A DNA stretch of 64,000 nt, taken from positions 3,851,646 through 3,915,645 of the forward strand of contig NC_012489.1 in assembly GCF_000010305.1 (NCBI RefSeq), in the 5' to 3' direction. The notes under the pieces were generated by a model. It saw only the letters and a list, made by a program, of their open reading frames with translations, ran no database searches and was not told where the DNA came from. Positions 26,263-35,911 of this stretch are shown in pieces. The DNA comes from Gemmatimonas aurantiaca T-27 (GTDB lineage: Bacteria > Gemmatimonadota > Gemmatimonadetes > Gemmatimonadales > Gemmatimonadaceae). Positions within the stretch are counted from its first letter, which is position 1; each line of letters starts with the position of its first letter. The translations under genes were made by a program, and so were the position numbers.

Positions 26263-27441
26263 TCAGGGAGTCGAAGGGCGGACATCACGCAGCAGCTCAC
26301 GCGCGATGATCAATTGCTGCACTTCACTGGCGCCTTCGTAGATGCGCAGCGCGCGAATCTCACGGTACAACCGCTCGACGGGCACGTCGTGCACCACACC
26401 CATCCCACCCCAGAGTTGCAGCGCCGCATCGATGACACGTTGTGCCCCTTCGGTGGCCACATACTTCGCCATGGCCGCCTCGCGTGTCACCGGCTGCCCC
26501 TGGTCACGCTGCCAGGCCGCGCGGTACGTGAGCAACGCAGCACTGTCGATCGTGGTCGCCATCTCCGCCAGACTCGATTGGGTGAGCTGCAAGTCGGCCA
26601 GTACGCCGCCGAACATGCGACGGGTGGTGACGCGGGCCAGCGCTTCGTCGAGCGCGCGGCGCGCGAAACCGAGTGCGGCCGCAGCTACCGATGTGCGAAA
26701 CACATCGAGGGTGCGCATGGCCAGTTTGAATCCTTCGCCGGCCGCACCAATACGCTGCGAGGCTGGCACGCGACAACTCGTGAATTGCAGCCGGGCCAAC
26801 GGGTGTGGCGCGATCACGTCGATACGTTCGGCGATCTCCAGACCGGCAGTATCGGCATCCACGATGAACGCCGAAATCCCGCGTGCGCCCGGTGCTTCTC
26901 CCGTGCGGGCAAACACCACATAGAAGTCGGCGATACCCCCATTCGAAATCCAGGTCTTCTCCCCGTCGAGCACATAGTCTTCACCGTCGCGTCGCGCGGC
27001 ACATTGCAGGGCCGCAGCATCGGAGCCCGAATCCGGCTCTGACAACGCAAACGCCGCAATCGCCTCACCTCGTGCCACACGCGGCAGGTACTGCGCCTTC
27101 TGAGCATCGGTGCCGGCCAATGTGATCGCCCCCGAGCCCAATCCCTGCATCGCGAATGCAAAATCGGCCAGGCCGTCATGTCGGGCCAGCGTCTCCCGGG
27201 CCAGACAGATCGTGCGTGTATCGATCACCTCCACTGCACCGCCCCACGCCGTGCCGCCCACGGCGTGCCTGAGCCACCCGGCTTCGCCAAGCGCACGGAC
27301 CCGCCGGCGGCACGCGTCATCCACATCGTGATCGCTGGCCGTGTGCCCGAGCGATGCCGCAGCCCATTCATCGAGTGCCGCAGCGAAGGTGGCATGCCGA
27401 GGCTCGAAGAACGGCCAGGAGAGATAGTGGGTATCGGCCAT
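26263..27441 (-). CDS. Acyl-CoA dehydrogenase
   Basis: A 392-residue flavoprotein of the acyl-CoA dehydrogenase family. Blocks: [73 protein letters not shown] (FAD-binding middle domain), and the catalytic Glu in [17 protein letters not shown]. It would introduce a double bond in a CoA-bound ring or opened-ring intermediate. ATG 27441 starts MADTHYL; upstream in-frame codons overlap the enoyl-CoA hydratase and are out of register with it. Two bases separate the genes. Confidence 0.9.
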   Translation of the reverse strand: MADTHYLSWPFFEPRHATFAAALDEWAAASLGHTASDHDVDDACRRRVRALGEAGWLRHAVGGTAWGGAVEVIDTRTICLARETLARHDGLADFAFAMQGLGSGAITLAGTDAQKAQYLPRVARGEAIAAFALSEPDSGSDAAALQCAARRDGEDYVLDGEKTWISNGGIADFYVVFARTGEAPGARGISAFIVDADTAGLEIAERIDVIAPHPLARLQFTSCRVPASQRIGAAGEGFKLAMRTLDVFRTSVAAAALGFARRALDEALARVTTRRMFGGVLADLQLTQSSLAEMATTIDSAALLTYRAAWQRDQGQPVTREAAMAKYVATEGAQRVIDAALQLWGGMGVVHDVPVERLYREIRALRIYEGASEVQQLIIARELLRDVRPSTP

Positions 27442-27443
27442 GG

Positions 27444-28289
27444 TCAGCGCCCCTGAAACACCGGTGTCTGACGAGCCGCAAATGCGTGATAGGCGGTCTT
27501 GAAGTCTTCGGTGAGCATGCACAGTGCCTGCGCCTGCGCCTCGGCTTCGATGGCCTGCTCGATGCCCATCGTCCACTCTTGATGCAGCATCGTCTTGGTG
27601 ATGCCATTGGCGAAGGCTGGTCCTTCAGCGAGCGATTTGGCCATGGCCTGCGCCTCGTGCAGCAGTGTCTCGCCATCGAGTAGGCGATTGAAGAAGCCCC
27701 AACGCTCGCCTTCTTCACCGCCGAGCACCCGACCAGTGTAGAGCAACTCACTCGCCCGGCCCTGACCGATGATGCGCGGCAGGATGGCGCAGGCTCCCAT
27801 GTCGCAGCCGGCCAGTCCCACCCGATTGAAGAGGAACGCCACTTTGCTACGTGTCGTGCCGTAACGCAGATCGGAGGACATGGCCAGAATCGCACCGGCG
27901 CCAGCGCACACACCGTCCACCGCGGCGATGATGGGCTGAGGACAGGCCCGCATGGCCAATACCAGATCGCCGGTCATGCGCGTGAAACGCAGCAGATCGG
28001 GCGAGGGAAGATCGACGAGCGGACCGATGATCTCGTGCACATCACCACCGGAGCAGAAATTGCCCCCGGCGCCGACGAGCACCACCGCGCGCACATCGGT
28101 CGCATAGCGCAGCGCGCGGAAGCAGTCGCGCAGCTCGGCGTAGCTCTCGAACGTCAGCGGATTCTTCCGCTCCGGTCGATTGAGCGTGATGGTGGCGACA
28201 TGGGCGTCCAGAGACCAGCCAAAATGGGTCGCCGTGAAACCGGCCATCTGGCGCGTCGTGCCGGCATCGAGTGCAGCGTGTGAGGTCAT
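27444..28289 (-). CDS. Enoyl-CoA hydratase/isomerase family protein
   Basis: A 281-residue crotonase-fold enzyme. The oxyanion-hole segments are [13 protein letters not shown] and [20 protein letters not shown], and [25 protein letters not shown] is typical. In the operon it could hydrate, or hydrolytically open, a CoA-bound alicyclic ring. The ATG overlaps the MarR stop (ATGA), which means the regulator and hydratase are cotranslated. The longer upstream frame has no support. Confidence 0.9.
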   Translation of the reverse strand: MTSHAALDAGTTRQMAGFTATHFGWSLDAHVATITLNRPERKNPLTFESYAELRDCFRALRYATDVRAVVLVGAGGNFCSGGDVHEIIGPLVDLPSPDLLRFTRMTGDLVLAMRACPQPIIAAVDGVCAGAGAILAMSSDLRYGTTRSKVAFLFNRVGLAGCDMGACAILPRIIGQGRASELLYTGRVLGGEEGERWGFFNRLLDGETLLHEAQAMAKSLAEGPAFANGITKTMLHQEWTMGIEQAIEAEAQAQALCMLTEDFKTAYHAFAARQTPVFQGR

Positions 28290-28828
28290 GCCTGACGTTC
28301 CTTGCGCGGAGTGGCAGCGGGGCGCTGGGCGGCAACGTGCACGCGCAGACGTCCGAGGAGGGCGTACAACGTGTCGCGGTGCGGCGCATCGAACCCGTCG
28401 AACAACTCGATGAGCCACTGTTCATGTTCAGCCGCCATGCGCTGGAAACGGCGACGTCCCACCTTGGTGATTCGCACGATGCTCGATCGGCCGTCGGTGG
28501 GATCGGCCAGTCGCTCGATCAATCCGTCGGCAATGAGCTGATTGGTGAGGGCGGTGACATTGCCACCGGTCACCATGAGATAGCGCGACAGGGCATTCAG
28601 CCGCAGGCCATCGGGATGACGATCGAGCTGCGCGAGATAGTCGAATCGCGGCAGCGTGGTGCCGAAGCGTTCCCGCAACTTCGCCCGAATGTCCTGCTCC
28701 ACTTGCACACTGCACGACAACAGCCGCAGCCAGAGACGCACCGCGGAATGGTCTTCAGCGCTGGCACGGGCTTCCTGTCCGATCTCGTCGTCACCGACGA
28801 CATGCACACGGGCAAATCCTCGCGACAT
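28286..28828 (-). CDS. MarR-family transcriptional regulator
   Basis: A 180-residue winged-helix regulator with an N-terminal extension. The HTH is about residues 75-125: [42 protein letters not shown], the classic MarR wing. MarR proteins of aromatic catabolism usually repress and are released by CoA esters. Being inside the operon, between the SDR and the hydratase, it would autoregulate; a palindrome upstream of the dioxygenase gene is a candidate site. ATG 28828 follows the SDR stop by two bases. Confidence 0.9.
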   Translation of the reverse strand: MSRGFARVHVVGDDEIGQEARASAEDHSAVRLWLRLLSCSVQVEQDIRAKLRERFGTTLPRFDYLAQLDRHPDGLRLNALSRYLMVTGGNVTALTNQLIADGLIERLADPTDGRSSIVRITKVGRRRFQRMAAEHEQWLIELFDGFDAPHRDTLYALLGRLRVHVAAQRPAATPRKERQA

Positions 28829-28830
28829 GG

Positions 28831-29589
28831 TCAGACCTCCCCACCGCTGACGGGCAGCGCCACACCAGTGATCGCGTCGGCGCCCGGCGCACAGAGCCAG
28901 GCCACCGCATTGGCCACATCACCTGGCGAGATGAACCGACCCTGAGGATTGAGCGCCGCCAAGGTCGCACGCGCGTCACTCTCGCTGCGTCCGGTGCGTG
29001 CCACGATGGTGGCCACACTCTCCTGCAGCATATCGGTATCAGTGAAGCCCGGGCACACCGCGTTCACCGTGATGCCGCGGGTTGCGACCTCCAGTGCGAG
29101 GGCGCGTGTGAGCCCCAGGGCACCATGCTTGGCCGCCACATAGGCGCTGACATAGGGATAGCCGCGTAGCGACGCGGTGCTGGCGACCGTCACGATACGT
29201 CCCCATCCGGTCTTGATCATGCCGGGCAGTACCGCGCGACTCATGTGGAATGGTCCGGTGAGATTCACCGCCAGCATGCGCGCCCACAGCTCATCGCTGG
29301 TGCGCGTGAGCGGCGCACTCTCCGCCTGTCCGGCGTTGTTGACCAACACATCCACCGGGGGAATGGCCGCAACGGCGCTCGCGACCGCGACGCTGTCCGT
29401 CACGTCGCAGATCACGATATCGCCGAGCCGATGCCCCAGCGTGAGCCCCACCGCATCGAGCGATGCACGGGAGCGACCCATCAACGTCACCCGAGCCCCG
29501 TCGGCGGCAAGCCGCTGGGCGATGGCGGCGCCGATACCACGTCCGGCACCCGTCACCAATGCATGTCGTCCTTCGAGCACTGTCATCAT
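28831..29589 (-). CDS. Short-chain dehydrogenase/reductase
   Basis: A 252-residue NAD(P)-dependent [15 protein letters not shown] is the cofactor motif, NNAG the central motif, and [20 protein letters not shown] carries Ser-Tyr-Lys. It resembles 3-hydroxyacyl-CoA dehydrogenases/3-oxoacyl reductases. In this operon it would oxidise or reduce the hydroxyl formed by the hydratase. Two ATGs are adjacent (29589 and 29586); the first overlaps the stop of the monooxygenase gene. Confidence 0.9.
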   Translation of the reverse strand: MMTVLEGRHALVTGAGRGIGAAIAQRLAADGARVTLMGRSRASLDAVGLTLGHRLGDIVICDVTDSVAVASAVAAIPPVDVLVNNAGQAESAPLTRTSDELWARMLAVNLTGPFHMSRAVLPGMIKTGWGRIVTVASTASLRGYPYVSAYVAAKHGALGLTRALALEVATRGITVNAVCPGFTDTDMLQESVATIVARTGRSESDARATLAALNPQGRFISPGDVANAVAWLCAPGADAITGVALPVSGGEV

Positions 29590-31949
29590 TTGTCCTTTTT
29601 GGCGTCAAAACCATCAATGGACGACGGCGTGACCACCGCCGCTGCCCGTGCGAACCCCGCTTCGAGCTGCGGCTTGCCACGCTCGTACGGTGGGGGCCAT
29701 GCCACGGCCGTGTACCCGATGCGGGCGGCCTCGGTGAGTGTCCAGGCGGGATTGGCGAGGTGCGGACGCGCCACAGCGCAGAGATCCGCGCGCCCCGCCG
29801 CGATGATGGAGTTCACATGGTCCGCCTCGCTGATCGCGCCCACGGCAATCGTATCGATACCCGCCTCTTGCCGGATGCGATCGGCAAATGGCGTCTGGAA
29901 CATGCGTCCATACGTGGGCCGTTCACGCTTGCTGACTTGCCCCGACGAACAGTCGATGAGATCAGCCCCCGCATCCGCAAAGGCGCGTGCAATCTCGACG
30001 GCATCGGCTGGTGTGATACCACCTTCGACCCAGTCGTGTGCGGAGATGCGCACGGACATCGGTAGGTGCTGCGGCCAGATGCTGCGCATCAGCGTGAACA
30101 CTTCCAGCGGATAGCGCAGCCGATTGGCGAGACTGCCGCCGTATTCGTCGGTACGCTGGTTGGTGAGCGGTGAGATGAAGCTCGACAAGAGGTAGCCGTG
30201 CGCGCAGTGCAGTTCGACCCAATCGAAGCCTGCCGCGATGGCCCGATGTGTGGAGGCCGCAAACTCATCCCGCACCCGTGTCATCTCGGCTCGGGTGATC
30301 TCCCGCGCCATCGCACTGACACCCGGTAGATAGGCCTGCGGCGATGCACTGACCAACGGCCAATTGGGTTCGTTTCCGCCCTCAGGCAACGGCAGATCGG
30401 TGCCATCCCAGCCGCGGCGTGTGGAGCCTTTGGCGCCACTGTGTCCGAGCTGCAACGCCATGCGTGCATCGGTGTGATCGTGCACCCAGTTCACAATGCG
30501 ACGCCAGGCCGCTTCCTGCCGGTCGTTCCACAACCCCGGACACCCCGGTGTGATACGGGCATCGGGACTGGGGCATGTCATCTCCGCCATGACCAGCGCG
30601 GCGCCGCCCAACGCCCGTGCACCGAGATGCACCAGGTGAAACTCACCGGCCACCCCATCGACCGCCGAATACTGCGCCATCGGCGACACCATCACGCGGT
30701 TCTTGAGCGTGACAGAGCGCACGGTATACGGTGTGAACATCGGCGGCGTGCGCTCGACGCTCGCGACCTGCGCACGCGCCGCAAACCAGCGTTCGTATCC
30801 CTCCAGCCATTCGCGATCTCGCACACGGAGATTCTCGTGACTGATGCGCTGACTGCGGGTGAGCAGGGAGTACATGAACTGCTCCGGCTCGAGCTGGTCG
30901 CAATAGCGCGCACCACAGACCTCGAACCACTCCATCGCGTTCCATGCGGCATTCTGGATACGCAGGGTCTCGATGCGGCGCGCTTCCTGAAATGCGGAGA
31001 GCACCTCGGGAATGTGCTGCGGCTGATCCCCAAGACGCTGAAACTGCCGCACCAGCTCCACCGCATCTTCGAGCGCGAGCTTCGTGCCAGACCCGATGGC
31101 AAAGTGCGCCGTGTGCACCGCATCGCCCAGCAGCACGACATGACTGCCGTTGGCATTGCGCAGCCACCACTGCTCGCACACGACGCGCTGGAAATTCAGC
31201 CAGGCCGAACCCCGCTGATGCCGCGCGTTGCTGAGCAGTGGAGAGCCGTTGAGCGTTTCTGAAAACAGGCGCTCACAAAATGCGACGGACTCTTCCTGAG
31301 TCGCCGTATCGAGTCCATGCGCACGCCAGACGTCCTCTGGGCACTCGACGATGCACGTGGAGGTCTGCTCGTCGAACTGATAGATGTGTGCCTGAAACCA
31401 GCCGTGCTCGGTGCGCTGAAAATCGAAGGTGAAGGCCTCGAATCGCCTGGGCGTGCCAAGCCAGATGAAACGATTCGGGCGCACCACGATATCCGGCTTG
31501 AACGTCTCGGCGTACACCGTGCGGATCTTCGAATTGATCCCGTCGGAAGCGATGATGAGATCGGCATCGGGGAACTGCAGATCGGAGTCGACCTCCTGCT
31601 CGAAACGCAACTCCACCCCCAGCGCTTCACATCGCGCCTGAAGGATGTTCAGCAGGCGCTTGCGCCCAATGCCGACAAACCCGTGACCACCCGAACGAAT
31701 GTTTCGCCCCTTGAAACGGAGCTCGATGTCGTCCCAGTGACTAAAGGACTGCTCGATGGCATCAGCGGTGTCGGCATCCCATCGCCGCATCGTATCCATG
31801 GTGGCATCCGAGAACACCACGCCCCACCCGAATGTGTCGTACGGACGATTCCGCTCGACCACCGTGATATGGTGCCGTGGGTCGAGGCGCTTCATCAAGA
31901 GGGCGAAGTACAGCCCGGCCGGACCACCACCAATGCATACGATTCTCAT
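29586..31949 (-). CDS. Bifunctional 2-aminobenzoyl-CoA monooxygenase/reductase
   Basis: A 787-residue fusion. The N-terminal half (1-400) is an aromatic FAD monooxygenase: [38 protein letters not shown], and [25 protein letters not shown]. The C-terminal half (about 405-770) is an Old-Yellow-Enzyme-type FMN reductase: [62 protein letters not shown]. This architecture is that of the enzyme which hydroxylates and then reduces 2-aminobenzoyl-CoA, breaking aromaticity. A salicylyl-CoA hydroxylase label applies only to the N-terminal half. The kynureninase upstream makes anthraniloyl-CoA the probable substrate. ATG 31949 follows kynU by 59 bases. Confidence 0.9.
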   Translation of the reverse strand: MRIVCIGGGPAGLYFALLMKRLDPRHHITVVERNRPYDTFGWGVVFSDATMDTMRRWDADTADAIEQSFSHWDDIELRFKGRNIRSGGHGFVGIGRKRLLNILQARCEALGVELRFEQEVDSDLQFPDADLIIASDGINSKIRTVYAETFKPDIVVRPNRFIWLGTPRRFEAFTFDFQRTEHGWFQAHIYQFDEQTSTCIVECPEDVWRAHGLDTATQEESVAFCERLFSETLNGSPLLSNARHQRGSAWLNFQRVVCEQWWLRNANGSHVVLLGDAVHTAHFAIGSGTKLALEDAVELVRQFQRLGDQPQHIPEVLSAFQEARRIETLRIQNAAWNAMEWFEVCGARYCDQLEPEQFMYSLLTRSQRISHENLRVRDREWLEGYERWFAARAQVASVERTPPMFTPYTVRSVTLKNRVMVSPMAQYSAVDGVAGEFHLVHLGARALGGAALVMAEMTCPSPDARITPGCPGLWNDRQEAAWRRIVNWVHDHTDARMALQLGHSGAKGSTRRGWDGTDLPLPEGGNEPNWPLVSASPQAYLPGVSAMAREITRAEMTRVRDEFAASTHRAIAAGFDWVELHCAHGYLLSSFISPLTNQRTDEYGGSLANRLRYPLEVFTLMRSIWPQHLPMSVRISAHDWVEGGITPADAVEIARAFADAGADLIDCSSGQVSKRERPTYGRMFQTPFADRIRQEAGIDTIAVGAISEADHVNSIIAAGRADLCAVARPHLANPAWTLTEAARIGYTAVAWPPPYERGKPQLEAGFARAAAVVTPSSIDGFDAKKDK

Positions 31950-32008
31950 GCCGCATACAGTACGACCCGTTACTTCAAACCTCAAGTAACGGGTGTGAGC
32001 CAGTCCAG

Positions 32009-33250
32009 TCAGGTCACAGCCTGCCGAGTGCGGTACTCCGGAGCCTGCCACGCACGCGTGCGCAGTACGTCTTCCAGGACATCGACCGCGTGCACGATGT
32101 CGGCATAGCGCAGATACAGAGGCGTCAGACCGAAGCGCATGATATCGGGTGCTCGGAAGTCCCCGATGACACCACGGGCAATCAATGCCTGCATGATCGC
32201 ATAGCCCTCGGGATGGCGGAACGACACGTGACTGCCACGAGGCGCGCCCGGGGGCGGACCAACGAGTGTTACATCGTGTTCAGCACAGCGCATGTGCACG
32301 AGGCCCATGAACAACTCGGCCAGCGCACGGGACTTGCGTGCTATCTCCTGCATGTCGGCTTCGAGGTGCAGATCGACTCCACACTCGAGGGCCGCCATCC
32401 CGACGACCGATGGCGTGCCACAGAGGAACCGCGAGATGCCGGAGGCGGGTTCGTAGTGATCCGTGAAGGCAAACGGCTGCGCATGCCCCATCCATCCGCC
32501 CAGTGGCGACACCAGCGAGGCGTGATGCCGCTCCGCCACAAAGAGGAAGGCCGGTGCGCCCGGACCGCCATTCAGGAACTTGTACCCACAGCCCACCGCG
32601 AGGTCGGCATTGCAGGCATTCAGGGCCAACGGCAGGGCCCCCACCGAATGACTGAGATCCCACAGCACCATGGCACCCTTCGCCTGTGCGGCAGCGGTGA
32701 TCGCGGCCATGTCATGCACATCAGCGGTCTTGTAGTGCACATGCGTGAGCAGCACGAGCGCGGTCTCTTCGGTGATGTGCGACACAATCTCGTCACGCGG
32801 CGTCAGTGTCAGCGCATGCGCTCCACCGAGCGTGGCAATCGCCGTCTCCAGCATGTAGAGATCGGTCGGGAAGTTGCCAGGCTCGGAGAGCACGGCATGA
32901 CGACCAGGGCGCGCACGCAGCGCGGCGATGATCAGCTTGTGCAGGTTCACCGACGTGGAATCAGCCACGATCACTTCGTGGGGATTGGCGCCAACCAGTC
33001 GCGCAATCTTGGCCCCAACCCGTCTCGGAGCATTGATCCAATCCGCACTGTTCCAACTGCGGATCAGCCCTTCCCCCCATTCCCCCTCGATGACGTCACG
33101 CACGCGATCGGCAGTGGCACGCGGCAGGGCCCCCAGCGAATTCCCATCGAGATAGGTCACCCCCTCCGGCAGCGAAAATCGGGCGCGGAAGGCGGCCAGC
33201 GGATCAGCGGCATCGAGGGCAGCGATCTGCGCGGAAGAAATGGCGTCCAT
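32009..33250 (-). CDS. kynU: Kynureninase
   Basis: A 413-residue PLP enzyme that cleaves L-kynurenine to anthranilate and alanine. Family blocks: [70 protein letters not shown], the PLP Lys in [20 protein letters not shown], and [18 protein letters not shown]. It stands 18 bases after the dioxygenase gene and feeds the anthranilate-CoA ligase lower in the operon. The start ATG 33250 gives MDAISSAQI. Confidence 0.95.
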   Translation of the reverse strand: MDAISSAQIAALDAADPLAAFRARFSLPEGVTYLDGNSLGALPRATADRVRDVIEGEWGEGLIRSWNSADWINAPRRVGAKIARLVGANPHEVIVADSTSVNLHKLIIAALRARPGRHAVLSEPGNFPTDLYMLETAIATLGGAHALTLTPRDEIVSHITEETALVLLTHVHYKTADVHDMAAITAAAQAKGAMVLWDLSHSVGALPLALNACNADLAVGCGYKFLNGGPGAPAFLFVAERHHASLVSPLGGWMGHAQPFAFTDHYEPASGISRFLCGTPSVVGMAALECGVDLHLEADMQEIARKSRALAELFMGLVHMRCAEHDVTLVGPPPGAPRGSHVSFRHPEGYAIMQALIARGVIGDFRAPDIMRFGLTPLYLRYADIVHAVDVLEDVLRTRAWQAPEYRTRQAVT

Positions 33251-33268
33251 GATGTCGTGTGGTGGCCG

Positions 33269-34381
33269 TCAGGCGCGTGCAGCGCGGGTGGCTTGATGGG
33301 CCGCGCCGAGGAAAGTGTCGAGTGAGGTGCCACCGGTGCCGGTGAGGTCGCGTGCGGGTCCGGACGGGATCACGATGTAGTCGTGCGCCAGTTTCATGTG
33401 CGCCTGGCGAAAGGCCGCGATCTGTGCCACGACGTCGTTGAAGGCGTCACGCAACGCGGCAGAGCCAGACAGGGCGCGTTCGCGCACACGACTGTCACGT
33501 TCCACCAACTCCACCAGCGCACGATGCGGCTTGGGCATGTAACCACGCACGCTGCGCAGATACGCGCCGGCGGGATGATCGGCATGATGCACACCGAGCA
33601 TGGCATCGAAGAGCTGCAGCAGAGCGCTCTGCCCTGCACTGCCGCCGAGGTAACGACGCGGTTCATCCGATACCCCTTCGTACACGATGCCGGGCGCCGG
33701 CCAGCCGGTCACGAAGGGACGTACTCGCAGATAGTACGTCGACGGGTCGCACCAGGTCCGCACGTGCTCCATGGCCGCATGCACCTGGGGCATGAGATCG
33801 CCAAACGTGATGAGTGCGTCACGAAGGCCCCCATCATCGTCGGCCCGAGCACAGTCCACGGCTCGCATGGCAATGGGAATCAGCGGCGCTCCCGCCAACT
33901 CCACGCCCATCGAGGCCACAAAGAACCAATCTTCGTCGACCCCGCCGAGGAATTGGATCTGCGTCCGTGCATTATCCACCGACACGGGCTGCGTCTCGTC
34001 GACGAGGCGCCAATTGGTCAACGTGGTGGTCGCATAGTGTGCGATGGGCGGCCGCTCCATTTCCGCGGCCAGTGCGCAGAGCGGCACCGCGATGCTGCGA
34101 GGAAGACGGGTCGCCGCCTGCTCGTCACCCCAAACGTACGCATTGGCGAAGTGCGTGAGCAGCAGGAGCGCCCGCTCACGATCACCGTCGGTGGTGAGCA
34201 CCAGCGGGTCGAGCAGCGGCAGCGTCTCCATCAAGGCACGCACACGGCGCGCCCTGATGAGAGCACTGAGTTCCGGAACAACCTGGTCCCACACCGCGAA
34301 CGCAGGCGGCAAGGCATTGGGCAGCGGTACGGGAGACACAAAGCCCGTACGCGGATTCACCTGATAGTCGGAGAGCGCCAT
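33269..34381 (-). CDS. Indoleamine 2,3-dioxygenase (IDO-type tryptophan dioxygenase)
   Basis: A 370-residue haem dioxygenase that opens the tryptophan indole to N-formylkynurenine. It is of the IDO family, not the smaller TDO/KynA family: FLGGVDEDWFFVASMGVELAGAPLI, YLGGSAGQSALLQLFDAMLGV, YMPKPHRALVELVE, proximal haem His in FRQAHMKLAHDYIVIPSG (residue 328) and the C-terminal GTGGTSLDTFL, all aligning with vertebrate IDO by eye. Start ATG 34381 has no Shine-Dalgarno but a good promoter immediately upstream, suggesting a leaderless start; a TTG seven codons upstream is the alternative. It heads the eleven-gene operon. Confidence 0.93.
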   Translation of the reverse strand: MALSDYQVNPRTGFVSPVPLPNALPPAFAVWDQVVPELSALIRARRVRALMETLPLLDPLVLTTDGDRERALLLLTHFANAYVWGDEQAATRLPRSIAVPLCALAAEMERPPIAHYATTTLTNWRLVDETQPVSVDNARTQIQFLGGVDEDWFFVASMGVELAGAPLIPIAMRAVDCARADDDGGLRDALITFGDLMPQVHAAMEHVRTWCDPSTYYLRVRPFVTGWPAPGIVYEGVSDEPRRYLGGSAGQSALLQLFDAMLGVHHADHPAGAYLRSVRGYMPKPHRALVELVERDSRVRERALSGSAALRDAFNDVVAQIAAFRQAHMKLAHDYIVIPSGPARDLTGTGGTSLDTFLGAAHQATRAARA

Positions 34382-34388
34382 CCGAATG

Positions 34389-34418
34389 ATTGTAGGCCGC
34401 AAAGATCGCCGATGTCAT
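34389..34418 (-). promoter_or_regulatory. Promoter of the tryptophan/anthranilate operon
   Basis: On the minus strand, ATGACA (-35, 5 of 6 to consensus) and TACAAT (-10, 5 of 6) are 18 bases apart. Seven bases separate TACAAT from the dioxygenase ATG, so initiation would fall at or next to the start codon, giving a leaderless mRNA. This agrees with the absent Shine-Dalgarno. Confidence 0.6.
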
Positions 34419-34432
34419 TCGGGGTTTGTTCG

Positions 34433-34449
34433 CAATTCGACCCAAATTG
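34433..34449. promoter_or_regulatory. Dyad upstream of the operon promoter
   Basis: CAATT-7 bases-AATTG is a perfect inverted repeat next to the stop of the convergent-side membrane protein gene and about 60 bases upstream of the predicted start of transcription. Position and TTG/CAA content would suit a MarR-family box, but short arms make chance possible. Confidence 0.3.
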
Positions 34450-35169
34450 TCATCTCCGCCAGAGTCTCCACGCGAGCAATCCTTGCCACAGCGCCTGGGC
34501 GGCCACGATCAGCCCGAAGATCCGAACATCGAGATGTCCGACAAACCCAAGACGGGCGACGACCAGGCCGCCGCCGGTGACCACACCAAGCACGGCAATG
34601 GACCGCAGCAGGCCGTCCGACGCGGCCCCCGCTGAGTGGCGCACTGCTGAGTGGCGCACTGCTGAGTGGCGCACTGCTGCACGCCACAACACGACCGACC
34701 AGCCAATCATGGCGGCTCCGGAACCGACGACATAGATGGCCGCGAAGGCCTGGTTGAGCAGCGCGGTGTACCAGAGCAGTGGCTGCAAGACTCCCGTCGA
34801 GTTGGCATCGACACCGGCGCTGGCCATGCGCTCGACGACGGCCGTGGCCACCAGTCCGCTCATCGCTCCCGCAAACAGTACCGCCACCAACGCCGTGAGC
34901 TGCGCAGCCAGTGCGAGCCCGGAAAGCGCCCCGGAGCCCCTCAGCCGGACACCGAGGCGTGCAAAGCCGAACGCCAGGACCGGCACGGCGGCCATGGCCA
35001 GCGCGTGGACTCCGCGGGCCAACGCAACGCCCCGTCCATGCGATGCATGGGCCAACGTCTCGGGTCCCGATGGGTGCATGCTCATCGTGATGACCATGGC
35101 TGCGCTGCCTATGCCGAGGGCCAGTGCTGCGGAACGATCTGCGGGAACGCCTTCGTTCACTGTGTCCAT
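34450..35169 (-). CDS. Unknown multi-pass membrane protein
   Basis: A 239-residue protein with about six hydrophobic segments (for example GIGSAAMVITMSMHPSG, ALSGLALAAQLTALVAVLFAGAMSG, GGGLVVARLGFVG). No family recognised. A three-fold AVRHS repeat sits in the loop near residue 185, caused by a 15-base tandem repeat in the gene. AGGAG lies seven bases upstream of ATG 35169. It is divergent from the TetR gene at 35258 with an 88-base spacer, so it may be its target; it is upstream of, but separated from, the tryptophan operon on the same strand. Confidence 0.7.
   Translation of the reverse strand: MDTVNEGVPADRSAALALGIGSAAMVITMSMHPSGPETLAHASHGRGVALARGVHALAMAAVPVLAFGFARLGVRLRGSGALSGLALAAQLTALVAVLFAGAMSGLVATAVVERMASAGVDANSTGVLQPLLWYTALLNQAFAAIYVVGSGAAMIGWSVVLWRAAVRHSAVRHSAVRHSAGAASDGLLRSIAVLGVVTGGGLVVARLGFVGHLDVRIFGLIVAAQALWQGLLAWRLWRR
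34631..34675. repeat. Three 15-base direct repeats
   Basis: Unit GCTGAGTGGCGCACT occurs three times back to back without a mismatch, followed by GCT. It lies in frame inside the membrane-protein gene and encodes AVRHS three times, so copy-number change would alter the protein by five residues without a frameshift. Confidence 0.95.
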
Positions 35170-35191
35170 TGGGAGACTCCTGCGAGGGCGG

Positions 35192-35214
35192 TGACGTGCC
35201 GTTGCGTCAGGCAC
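35192..35214. promoter_or_regulatory. Overlapping dyads between membrane protein and TetR genes
   Basis: TGACG-8 bases-CGTCA (35192-35209) overlaps GTGCC-9 bases-GGCAC (35196-35214), both perfect. They fall in the 88-base divergent spacer next to a TetR-family gene, a usual operator position. Arms of five bases are weak evidence. Confidence 0.3.
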
Positions 35215-35257
35215 ATGGACCGCCAAGGTTAGGGGCTCACCTTCTCCCGGAACGACG

Positions 35258-35911
35258 ATGTCGGACAAAACCCGCCCCGGTGTTCAGCAGACATCGTCCG
35301 ACGACCGGCACGCCGACGACGATCCCCGCGTGCAGCAGTCGATGCGTGCCATGCGCGAGGCGCTGAACACACTGCTCGGCGAGCGGGCGTTCAACGACAT
35401 CACCGTGCAGCAGATTCTCGATCGAGCCGGCGTTTCGCGCGCCACGTTCTATGCGCACTTTCGCAACAAGGACGATGTGCTGTTTGCCAGCTTCGAGCGC
35501 ATGGTGCACGGGTTGGCGCGAACGTTGAATACTCCGCACGAACGCCAACGACCGCGGCTCGTCCCGATGCGGGAACTGATCGAGCATTTTGCGAGCGCCG
35601 GCGATGTGTTCCACTCGCTCGAATCCTCGGGACGTATGGAAGCCCTGTGGGACTTTGGCACGGACGTGCTGGCCGGCCTCATCGAAGACCGGCTACCCAC
35701 ATTCCGCGCAGTTTTTGCTCGGCGGCGTGCCCCGACCCCTCTCGATGATGGCATGGATGACCGGCTGACGGCCCGCATGCTCGCCGGAGCCTGTCTCGAG
35801 CTGGTGAAATGGTCGCGCGCCTTTCCCGATCGACTCACTCCGGCGGAACTCGATGCCCGGTTCCACGTGATGGCCCAGCGCGCGGTGGCTCCTGCTATTT
35901 TTCAGGCATGA
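35258..35911 (+). CDS. TetR-family transcriptional regulator
   Basis: A 217-residue regulator with an unstructured 28-residue N-terminal tail (TSSDDRHADDD). The HTH is about 38-85: ALNTLLGERAFNDITVQQILDRAGVSRATFYAHFRNKDDVL. The C-terminal domain is generic (TetR_C_33-like, contains LAGACLELVKWSRAF). Its stop codon overlaps the fumarase start (ATGA), an unusual coupling of a repressor with a citric-acid-cycle enzyme. Likely targets are the divergent membrane protein and itself. Confidence 0.88.
   Translation: MSDKTRPGVQQTSSDDRHADDDPRVQQSMRAMREALNTLLGERAFNDITVQQILDRAGVSRATFYAHFRNKDDVLFASFERMVHGLARTLNTPHERQRPRLVPMRELIEHFASAGDVFHSLESSGRMEALWDFGTDVLAGLIEDRLPTFRAVFARRRAPTPLDDGMDDRLTARMLAGACLELVKWSRAFPDRLTPAELDARFHVMAQRAVAPAIFQA

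Noticed and set aside
31877-33325. Plus-strand frame of 482 codons opposite kynureninase
   Set aside because: It is the antisense shadow of a clear PLP enzyme. High GC leaves few stops, and its translation is Arg/His-rich with no domain.
34631-34675. Short direct repeats as a CRISPR array
   Set aside because: Units of 15 bases without spacers lie in frame inside a gene; the repeats at 37460 and 47611 also lack spacers, and no cas gene is present.
33383-34735. Plus-strand frame of 450 codons opposite IDO and the membrane protein
   Set aside because: It crosses two genes and the operon promoter, and has no recognisable domain.
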